NCBI GenBank assembly: GCA_026985625.1
Contig: JALSQC010000020.1
Location: 1-5,411, forward strand
Length of the DNA stretch: 5,411 nucleotides
DNA from: Bacteroidales bacterium
GTDB lineage: Bacteria > Bacteroidota > Bacteroidia > Bacteroidales > JAFGXI01
Reading direction: 5' to 3'
A model generated the notes under the pieces. The model worked only from the letters and a program-made list of their open reading frames with translations. It made no database searches and was not told the origin of the DNA. Every line of letters begins with the position of its first letter. Position 1 is the first letter of the stretch. Positions 1 to 5,318 of this stretch are shown here, in pieces. A program made the position numbers and the translations under genes.

Positions 1-1531
1 TTGATGGGGAATAACTTCTGCTGTAAGAAGAGGAACTACTTGAACGGCTAGGATTACTGTAAGAGTTTCGGTTTACACGATTTTGTCTGTAATTATTTTT
101 ATGAGAGTAATTAGAATTATTATATCTTGAAGTACTGCTTGGTTTCGAATAAACTTGCTTTTTATTATAACTTTTATAATTTGAATAGTTGTTTTGTCTT
201 ACTTGTTTTGATTTTGAATAATTTAATTTGTTTGACGAACTATTATTTTTTCTTAAAGAATTATTATAAGAACTTTTATTTGAATTAACAGGTTTACTTA
301 TTCTTTTAGTATTTGATTTTCCGTTTAATGAATTGTTAATTCTACTATTGCTATTATTAGGTTTGTAATTATTTGAGTTATTAACAGGTTTATTTACTCT
401 TTGGCTCGAAGAACTACTGTTTGTAGTATTAATTCTACCTGAATTACTTGGTTTATATTCGCTTGAATTACTTATAGGCTTATTAACTCTACTATTTGTT
501 CCGGAGCTTACAGATGAATTAGGTTTTTGAGCATCATTACTTATATTATTTTCATTAGATATATTTAATCCTCCCGAACTTACAGATGTATTAGGTTTAC
601 TAATAGTACTGTTAGCTTGCGATGCCGAACTTGCTCCGTTAGACATACTTGCTGAACCGGGTCTTAAGGTCGAAGAGCTTTGGTTGTTTTGACTTTCGTT
701 TAAATTTAAAGAAGATGAGTTTACTGATATAGGTTTGTTTAAAACTTCTTTATTATATTTAGACACAAAGGAATTGTAAGAACCGCGAGCTCCACCATTG
801 CTTTCTCCACTTCTATGTCCGTATGATACATCAGGTTCGTAACTATTATAGTAATAATTTCCATAATAACCATCATAATATCCATCCCAGTAACCATCTG
901 CATAGCCGTTCCAATATCCATTATTATAACCGTTCCAGTATCCACCACCCCAGTATCCTCCGTAATATGGATAATAACTCCAGCCGTGGTATCCATACCA
1001 ATTATAATATCCGTAACCATAGTAAGGTCTATAATAATATCTATGATAAGGCCACCAATTATACCCTAAATAAACACTTACACCCCAATCCCAAGGATCG
1101 TAAGAATACCAATATGAGTTTGTATAATAACTATCATAATAACTAAATCCACAATAATCATCATCAAAACGTCTTATTCGTGACGAATATTCGTAATCAT
1201 AATAATCGTCATAATAATTATTTGTTATATAAGTATTGCCATTTTCATCGGAATATTGTTCCGATGTAGAATAATTATAACTTTTATTATTTATTGTATC
1301 GTTTTGATTTTGAGAATAATCTTCTATATCATTACTCATTACTCTCGCCGGCGAGTCTTGAGGCTCGTTGTAATTATTATTATCATTAGATACATTATTG
1401 TCGGAGCTCATAACTTGAGGTTGCGAACTCGAATCGTAAATATCGTCGTAATTATATGTTAAATTGTTTGTTGTGGTACAAGAAACAATAAACAAAGACG
1501 AGATTAGCATTAGTTTAGTTAAGTTTTTCAT
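1..1531 (-). CDS. Tyr/Trp-rich, Ser/Asn-tailed putative lipoprotein (3' end outside window)
   Basis: The reading frame is open from ATG at 1531 to the left edge (510 codons, no stop), so the gene is partial at its C-terminus. Residues 1-18 form a lipoprotein signal: K3 and K6, a hydrophobic run, then lipobox I-V-S-C with C18 as the lipidated cysteine, which predicts an envelope lipoprotein. Residues 19-105 are an Asp/Asn/Ser linker. Residues 106-231 hold 45 Tyr and 11 Trp in 126 positions, with a YEYSSRIRRF stretch at 113-122 and seven G-Y-x-x units at 197-224. From about 240 on the protein is Ser/Asn/Lys-rich with degenerate K-P repeats. Unnamed Bacteroidota lipoproteins with a similar IRRF motif, Tyr/Gly-rich core and Ser/Arg tail are known to me from memory, sometimes labelled vitellogenin-like because of composition only. 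No enzymatic motif is visible; a structural or surface role is inference. The start is supported by GGAGGAA seven bases upstream. The coding frame is confirmed by the lipobox and by 510 stop-free codons in AT-rich DNA. Confidence 0.88.
   Translation of the reverse strand, partial: MKNLTKLMLISSLFIVSCTTTNNLTYNYDDIYDSSSQPQVMSSDNNVSNDNNNYNEPQDSPARVMSNDIEDYSQNQNDTINNKSYNYSTSEQYSDENGNTYITNNYYDDYYDYEYSSRIRRFDDDYCGFSYYDSYYTNSYWYSYDPWDWGVSVYLGYNWWPYHRYYYRPYYGYGYYNWYGYHGWSYYPYYGGYWGGGYWNGYNNGYWNGYADGYWDGYYDGYYGNYYYNSYEPDVSYGHRSGESNGGARGSYNSFVSKYNKEVLNKPISVNSSSLNLNESQNNQSSSTLRPGSASMSNGASSASQANSTISKPNTSVSSGGLNISNENNISNDAQKPNSSVSSGTNSRVNKPISNSSEYKPSNSGRINTTNSSSSSQRVNKPVNNSNNYKPNNSNSRINNSLNGKSNTKRISKPVNSNKSSYNNSLRKNNSSSNKLNYSKSKQVRQNNYSNYKSYNKKQVYSKPSSTSRYNNSNYSHKNNYRQNRVNRNSYSNPSRSSSSSSYSRSYSPS
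203..490 (-). repeat. Three degenerate 30-34-residue repeats in the lipoprotein tail
   Basis: Units start at residues 348, 378 and 410 (positions 490, 400 and 304) with RVNKPI, RVNKPV and RISKPV, and run 30, 32 and about 34 residues. Within a unit the order is R-[VI]-[NS]-K-P-[IV], an Asn/Ser run with a central Tyr, a second K-P in the first two units (EYKPSNS and NYKPNNS), then R-I-N and a Ser/Asn-rich linker. The third unit has decayed in its second half. The tail then loses clear periodicity and becomes Ser/Tyr/Arg-rich up to the window edge. Confidence 0.6.
500..598 (-). repeat. Two copies of a K-P-N-x-S-V-S-S-G motif
   Basis: Residues 312-320 (positions 598-572) and 336-344 (526-500) of the Tyr-rich lipoprotein share KPN-x-SVSSG, differing only in T versus S at the fourth residue. 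The copies are 72 bp (24 residues) apart, and the DNA between them is only loosely similar. They open the repetitive Ser/Asn tail. Confidence 0.7.
860..943 (-). repeat. 12-bp coding tandem repeat, seven G-Y-x-x units
   Basis: Inside the Tyr-rich lipoprotein, residues 197-224 read as seven four-residue units: GYWN, GYNN, GYWN, GYAD, GYWD, GYYD, GYYG. The DNA shows the matching 12-bp period (for example GGATATTGGAAC against GGCTATGCAGAT), with synonymous drift between units. The periodicity is therefore kept at protein level and is not a fresh slippage product. The flanking sequence on both sides is also Gly/Tyr-rich but not strictly periodic. Confidence 0.85.
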
Positions 1532-1636
1532 TTTAAATTCCTCCAAATAATTGTTAATTTTAGGTAAAATTATTAAATTTTATTTCTTTTGTAAATATTT
1601 TTTATCAAAACTTGTAAAAACAAATACTATACCAAA
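1532..1636. other. Divergent intergenic region between the lipoprotein and proS
   Basis: These 105 bases must hold the promoters of both divergent genes. The region is extremely AT-rich. I looked for the Bacteroidota promoter pattern (TTTG near -33 and TAnnTTTG near -7) on both strands and found TTTG-like pieces but no convincing pair at the right spacing. No sharp operator or riboswitch-like structure is evident. Apart from the ribosome binding site at 1538-1544, nothing can be assigned. Confidence 0.5.
1538..1544 (-). promoter_or_regulatory. Consensus Shine-Dalgarno of the Tyr-rich lipoprotein
   Basis: On the minus strand GGAGGAA lies seven bases before the ATG at 1531. It fixes the start of the lipoprotein. 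It is unusual here because none of the other four visible starts (1637, 3121, 4752, 5306) has a purine-rich G-containing site, as is usual for Bacteroidota. Confidence 0.7.
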
Positions 1637-3109
1637 ATGGCAAAATTCTTAACAAAAAGAGACGAAAATTATTCTCAATGGTACAACGAGCTTGTTATTA
1701 AAGCCGATTTAGCCGAAAATTCCGATGTTAGAGGTTCTATGGTTATAAAACCTTACGGTTATGCAATATGGGAAAAAATGAAAGCACAATTAGACAAGAT
1801 GTTTAAAGAAACAGGACACGAAAATGCATATTTCCCTTTATTTATTCCCAAATCGTTTTTTTCGAAAGAAGCCAGTCATGTCGATGGTTTTGCTAAAGAA
1901 TGTGCTGTTGTTACTCATTATAGATTAAAAAACGACGAAAACGGAAAAGGAATTGTTGTTGACGATACTGCAAAACTAGAAGAGGAATTAATTGTTCGTC
2001 CAACATCTGAAACTATAATATGGAATACATATAAAAAATGGATACAATCTTACAGGGATTTACCTATTTTAATTAATCAATGGGCAAATGTAGTTCGTTG
2101 GGAGATGCGAACACGCTTATTTTTGCGTACTTCGGAGTTTCTTTGGCAAGAGGGACATACTGCACATGCATCTAAGCAAGAGGCATTGGAAGAAGCAAAA
2201 AAAATGATTGATGTTTATGCTAAATTTGCCGAAGAATGGATGGCTTTACCTGTAATACAAGGAACTAAAACACAAAACGAAAGATTTGCAGGTGCTCTCG
2301 AAACATATACCATTGAGGCTCTAATGCAAGATGGTAAAGCCTTGCAATCTGGAACATCGCATTTCTTGGGTCAAAATTTTGCAAAAGCTTTTGATGTTAA
2401 ATTTGCGTCTAAACAAGGTAAATTAGAATATGTTTGGGCTACATCTTGGGGTGTATCTACACGACTAATGGGAGCTTTAATTATGGCTCATTCCGATGAT
2501 AACGGGTTAGTTATTCCTCCAAAATTAGCACCAATACAGGTAGTTATAATTCCTATTTACAAAAATAAAGAACAACTCGATAAAATATCAATTAAAGCTA
2601 ACGAAATTGCAAATAAATTACGAAATAAAAATATATCGGTAAAATTTGATGATAGAGATACACAAAAACCGGGATTTAAATTTGCCGAATACGAATTAAA
2701 AGGCGTTCCTGTTAGAATTGCTATAGGACCTAGAGATATGGAAAATGACAAATTAGAAATAGCTCGACGCGATACTCTGGATAAAAAAATTATAAATCAA
2801 GAGGGAATCGAAAATTATGTTGAAAATTTATTAAACAAAATACAAAAAAATATCTATAATAAAGCTCTTGAATTTAGAGATAAAAAAACTATTAAAGTTA
2901 ATACTTTTGACGAATTTAAAAAAGCTGTTGAAGATGGAGGTTTTGTTTTAGCTCATTGGGACGGAACAAGCGAAACCGAAGAAAAAATTAAATCATTAAC
3001 AAAAGCTACAATCAGATGTATTCCATTAAATAATGATAAAGAAGAGGGGAAATGTATCTTAACAGGTAAAAAATCAATTCAAAGAGTTATTTTTGCAAAA
3101 GCATATTAA
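1637..3109 (+). CDS. proS: Proline--tRNA ligase, short archaeal/eukaryal type (ProS type 3)
   Basis: Cytoplasmic class II aminoacyl-tRNA synthetase that activates proline with ATP and charges tRNA(Pro). The 490 residues match the short form that lacks the editing insertion found between motifs 2 and 3 in E. coli-type ProRS. Visible in order: motif 1 region 33-70 (GSMVIKPYGYAIW onward, ending in FPLFIP); substrate loop RPTSE at 121-125; motif 2 region 154-177 with RTSEFLWQEGHTAH; the SGTSHFLGQNFAKAF stretch at 238-252 lining the active site; motif 3 at 272-288 (GVSTRLMGALIMAHSDD, Arg276); anticodon-binding domain about 299-405, with FDDRD and KPGFKFAEYELKG at 337-356; C-terminal domain 405-490 ending in the characteristic AKAY. 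The C-terminal metal site is degenerate: C461 and C473 remain, but the other two expected Cys are replaced in HWDGT (440-444) and CILTG (473-477). No Shine-Dalgarno is seen. The next gene starts 11 nt after the stop, suggesting co-transcription. Confidence 0.97.
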   Translation: MAKFLTKRDENYSQWYNELVIKADLAENSDVRGSMVIKPYGYAIWEKMKAQLDKMFKETGHENAYFPLFIPKSFFSKEASHVDGFAKECAVVTHYRLKNDENGKGIVVDDTAKLEEELIVRPTSETIIWNTYKKWIQSYRDLPILINQWANVVRWEMRTRLFLRTSEFLWQEGHTAHASKQEALEEAKKMIDVYAKFAEEWMALPVIQGTKTQNERFAGALETYTIEALMQDGKALQSGTSHFLGQNFAKAFDVKFASKQGKLEYVWATSWGVSTRLMGALIMAHSDDNGLVIPPKLAPIQVVIIPIYKNKEQLDKISIKANEIANKLRNKNISVKFDDRDTQKPGFKFAEYELKGVPVRIAIGPRDMENDKLEIARRDTLDKKIINQEGIENYVENLLNKIQKNIYNKALEFRDKKTIKVNTFDEFKKAVEDGGFVLAHWDGTSETEEKIKSLTKATIRCIPLNNDKEEGKCILTGKKSIQRVIFAKAY

Positions 3110-3120
3110 ACAATTATATT

Positions 3121-3813
3121 ATGAACAAAAAACCGGCTAAAGAAATAATTTTAGATATAATTAAAGAAAAATCTAAAGCAAAAAAAGAAGTATATAATAA
3201 AACGTTTGAAGGATTTAAAAATCTTAAAAACGAATTAAAAATTTTTGTTAATGAAATAAATAAAAATTTAGATAAATTTGATAAAGATTTATTGCTTAAA
3301 TATAACGATAGGGGTGATTTTGAGGCTGAGATTAAAATTGCCGGCGATATATTAATTTTTAATATGCATACAAATGTTTTTGAATTTGATGATGAACATG
3401 GTGTTTGGAAAATATCCTATGTAAGAGATAATAAATTAAATTCGTATTGCGGAATAATTAATATTTATAATTTCTTATCGGATTCGTTTAAATACAACAG
3501 GTTAGATGATGTTGGATATTTAATAGGACGTATTTTTATAAACAAAGAAAATCATTTTTTTGTAGAAGGAAAACGTCAATTAGGTTTTTTGTATAATGAT
3601 TTTACTAATGGAATTTTTAATAAGCAAAATATAAAAAAAGTAATAGAGTCAACTGTTCTTTATACATTAGATTTTGATTTGCTTGTGCCTCCTTATAAAG
3701 CTGTTAATATTGCATCTGTAATGCAAATAAAAGAAAACATAAATAATGCAAAATTAGCAACAGGAAAACGGCTTGGGTTTCAATTTTATAACGATTCCGA
3801 GAAAATTGAATAA
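3121..3813 (+). CDS. Conserved Bacteroidota protein of unknown function, downstream of proS
   Basis: A 230-residue protein with no signal peptide or membrane segment, so probably cytoplasmic. Residues 1-60 are Lys/Glu-rich and look helical, possibly coiled-coil. The central part (about 61-160) is the distinctive part: YNDRGDFEAEIKIAGD at 61-76, FNMHTNVFEFD at 80-90, VWKISYV at 95-101, NSYCGIINIYNFLSDSFKYNR at 107-127 (quoted as two blocks, NSYCGIINIYNF and LSDSFKYNR), then FINKENHFFVEGKRQLGFLY at 139-158. The C-terminal third has LDFDLLVPPYKAV at 183-195. I recall close relatives as hypothetical proteins in other Bacteroidota; no biochemical function is known to me and no catalytic motif is evident. 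It follows proS by 11 nt and precedes the terminator at 3819-3854, so it is probably the last gene of the proS unit. The ATG has no Shine-Dalgarno; it is the first start after proS and leaves the whole helical N-terminus in frame. Confidence 0.88.
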   Translation: MNKKPAKEIILDIIKEKSKAKKEVYNKTFEGFKNLKNELKIFVNEINKNLDKFDKDLLLKYNDRGDFEAEIKIAGDILIFNMHTNVFEFDDEHGVWKISYVRDNKLNSYCGIINIYNFLSDSFKYNRLDDVGYLIGRIFINKENHFFVEGKRQLGFLYNDFTNGIFNKQNIKKVIESTVLYTLDFDLLVPPYKAVNIASVMQIKENINNAKLATGKRLGFQFYNDSEKIE

Positions 3814-3818
3814 TATAA

Positions 3819-3854
3819 AAAAAGCTGTTTATCAAATATTGAAAACAGCTTTTT
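3819..3854. terminator. Bidirectional intrinsic terminator between convergent genes
   Basis: A perfect 12-bp inverted repeat, AAAAAGCTGTTT (3819-3830) and AAACAGCTTTTT (3843-3854), encloses a 12-nt loop. It begins six bases after the stop of the plus-strand gene ending at 3813 and lies 31 bases beyond the stop of the minus-strand gene at 3886. Read on the plus strand the hairpin ends in five T; on the minus strand it ends in seven T. It therefore fits termination of both converging units, perhaps better on the minus strand. The only GC pairs are in the AGC/GCT core. Confidence 0.85.
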
Positions 3855-3885
3855 AATTATTAACAATGGAAAAAGTATATCATAA

Positions 3886-4752
3886 TTATTTAAGCAAAAT
3901 ATCGTAAGTTTTCCCTTTTATTGTAACAGTGGCATTATTATCGCAATCTCCTGTTCCGTAATCAATAACACGTTTACTTAGTCCGTCGGGTTGAATTTCT
4001 ATTGTGCCTTTTTGAATCCATTTGCAACCAATTTGAACTTGCAAATACGATGTTATTGTTAATGTATATGTTCTTCCTTCGGAGTTTGTTCCTATTGCCG
4101 AACCTGTTATATGATAAATATCATCTGTTAAACCATTCCAGCCAAGTATTCCTCCATTAATAGTATCGGGAGTCATATATCCTGTTTCTTCGCCTGAGTA
4201 CCATTCTCTATTACGGGTAGATTCCCAAGATATTTCTTTATTATCGGGAGTTGTTATGTTTCCGTTTACAGATATTGTAAAGTTAGTATGTCCGTCGGAA
4301 TTTTTTCCGTTATTTGTAATAGATTTTGTTCCTTCTATTTTATAATCGTTTACGTAGTAATCGTCAAAACTAACAGATATTTGTGTTCCTGAAGTTTTGT
4401 ATCTGCCACTCATTGTATAAATAATTTTTCCTTTACGTTTTTTACCGTCTGTTCCTAAACAATACGATGTTCCAAAATCTACAGTTACTGTTTTAGGAAA
4501 AGTTGTATCAGGCCAATCCGGCGATACTGTTACTGTTGCACAATTTCCAAAGCTATAATAGTTTGTGGTTTTATTGCTTTCTTCGTCGTTTGCAGTTTCG
4601 TCAACAATGTTATATACATCGTTAAATAAATTTTCTGCATACGAATTGTCTGTTGATGTTGTTGTTTCTTTATCTAATTTTGATTTTTTACACGAACTAA
4701 AAACAACTGCAATGGCAAAAATTGTGTAATAGATAATAGAGAATTTTTTCAT
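3886..4752 (-). CDS. Bacteroidota-type putative lipoprotein of unknown function
   Basis: 288 residues. K2-K3 followed by a hydrophobic stretch and the lipobox F-S-S-C give a lipoprotein signal with C21 as the lipidated residue; the mature protein starts C-K-K-S-K. A polar linker (about 25-65) leads to a beta-rich domain with alternating polar and hydrophobic residues. Recognisable blocks are FGNCATVTVS (68-77), FPKTVTVDFGTSYC (85-98), KRKGKIIYTMSGRY (105-118), VNDYKIEGTKSITNNG (134-149), STRNREW (178-184), ITGSAIGTN (215-223), CKWIQKGTIEIQPDG (243-257) and DYGTGDCDNNATVTIKGKTY (264-283). C71, C98, C243 and C270 are the only Cys after the lipid anchor, an even number that would allow two disulfides in the periplasm or at the surface. 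I recall this block pattern from unnamed lipoproteins widespread in Bacteroidota; function unknown. It sits downstream of folA in the same direction, but 59 nt and a nested inverted repeat separate them. No Shine-Dalgarno. No clear surface-export signal of the K-(D/E)2 type directly after C21. Confidence 0.88.
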   Translation of the reverse strand: MKKFSIIYYTIFAIAVVFSSCKKSKLDKETTTSTDNSYAENLFNDVYNIVDETANDEESNKTTNYYSFGNCATVTVSPDWPDTTFPKTVTVDFGTSYCLGTDGKKRKGKIIYTMSGRYKTSGTQISVSFDDYYVNDYKIEGTKSITNNGKNSDGHTNFTISVNGNITTPDNKEISWESTRNREWYSGEETGYMTPDTINGGILGWNGLTDDIYHITGSAIGTNSEGRTYTLTITSYLQVQIGCKWIQKGTIEIQPDGLSKRVIDYGTGDCDNNATVTIKGKTYDILLK

Positions 4753-4755
4753 AAT

Positions 4756-4804
4756 AAATAATTTTAGTATTTAATAATACAATATTACTACACTAAAATT
4801 ATTT
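4756..4804 (-). repeat. Nested inverted repeat between folA and the lipoprotein
   Basis: The outer arms AAATAATTTTAGT (4756-4768) and ACTAAAATTATTT (4792-4804) are perfect 13-bp complements around a 23-nt centre, which itself contains TAATA-CAA-TATTA (4775-4787). The left arm ends three bases before the lipoprotein ATG (start at 4752), and the right arm lies seven bases past the folA stop codon. It could be a weak folA terminator (no G+C-rich stem, no clean T-run), an operator, or a 5'-UTR hairpin affecting lipoprotein translation. On the minus strand TAATATTG (4787-4780) is one mismatch from a Bacteroidota -7 element, but I see no matching -33 element. Confidence 0.6.
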
Positions 4805-4811
4805 TTTACCC

Positions 4812-5306
4812 TTATTTAATTCTCGAAAAAATTTTAAAGCTATGCGAAAATTGATTTTTTTCCGATTTTTCTACAAATTCTTCGTAATCGAGTTTCCATT
4901 CGTCAAAATTTATATCAGGAAAAAATGTATCGGCATCAAATTCTTTATCGATTTGTGTAAGATATAATTTATTTGCTAACGGAAGAAATTGTTTGTAAAT
5001 CATTCCGCCACCTATAATAAAGTTTTCTTTTTCGGTGCTTGCTTTTTCTATTGCTTCGTCAATAGAAAATACAACATCTGTATTTTCAAATTTATCGGTT
5101 TTATTATCTGTAATTACAATGTTTTTACGGTTTGGCAATGCTCCTTTTGGTAGCGATAGAAATGTATTTTTTCCCATTATAACAACATTGTTTGTTGTAT
5201 ATTTTTTAAATCGTTTTAAATCGTCGGAGATATGCCATAATAATTCGTTATTTTTTCCTATTGCATTATTTTTTGCTATTGCTACAATTATAGATATATT
5301 TTTCAT
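4812..5306 (-). CDS. folA: Dihydrofolate reductase
   Basis: Cytoplasmic enzyme reducing 7,8-dihydrofolate to tetrahydrofolate with NADPH; the target of trimethoprim. 164 residues is the normal length for bacterial chromosomal DHFR. Visible: first strand SIIVAIAKNNAIG (5-17); substrate loop LLWHISDDLKRF (22-33), with D29 matching the catalytic D27 of E. coli and W24 and F33 matching W22 and F31; NADPH-binding VVIMGKNTFLSLP (41-53); LPNRKNIVIT (57-66), with R60 matching the folate-binding R57; the glycine turn IIGGGMIYKQFLP (97-109); and LYLTQID (114-120), with T117 matching T113, then DADTFFPDI (124-132). The family's usual Pro two residues before H25 is Leu here (L23, E. coli P21). It starts 12 nt after the stop of thyA in the same direction, the classic thyA-folA pair. 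No Shine-Dalgarno. The plus-strand frame overlapping its 5' end is a shadow. Confidence 0.97.
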   Translation of the reverse strand: MKNISIIVAIAKNNAIGKNNELLWHISDDLKRFKKYTTNNVVIMGKNTFLSLPKGALPNRKNIVITDNKTDKFENTDVVFSIDEAIEKASTEKENFIIGGGMIYKQFLPLANKLYLTQIDKEFDADTFFPDINFDEWKLDYEEFVEKSEKNQFSHSFKIFSRIK

Positions 5307-5318
5307 TTTATTAAAATT

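Noticed and set aside
203..943. Possible CRISPR array or non-coding satellite
   Set aside because: Repeats are in frame, of protein-level similarity, unequal in length and without unique spacers of constant size; they are explained by the coding sequence.
739..1020. Minus-strand 93-residue frame rich in Met, Ile and Thr
   Set aside because: It lies inside the Tyr-rich lipoprotein in another frame of the same strand; its periodic composition mirrors the 12-bp repeat of the real frame.
823..1146. Plus-strand 107-residue frame rich in Asn, His and Ser
   Set aside because: Antisense shadow of the Tyr codons of the lipoprotein; no start signal and no recognisable domain.
1256..1462. Plus-strand 68-residue frame, hydrophobic and Arg-rich
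   Set aside because: Antisense to the Asn/Asp-rich linker of the lipoprotein; looks like a membrane segment only because Asn/Asp codons read as Ile/Val on the other strand.
1..1531. Frameshift or pseudogene in the low-complexity lipoprotein
   Set aside because: The frame from the lipobox start stays open through all 510 codons to the edge with continuous composition; the lack of a stop is due to the window boundary.
1545..1636. Candidate Bacteroidota promoters with TTTG and TA-rich elements
   Set aside because: Several TTTG-like pieces exist on both strands but no pair fits TTTG and TAnnTTTG at the expected spacing, so no promoter was placed.
2557..2751. Minus-strand 64-residue frame inside proS
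   Set aside because: Lies entirely within the certain proS gene and is antisense to its anticodon-binding domain.
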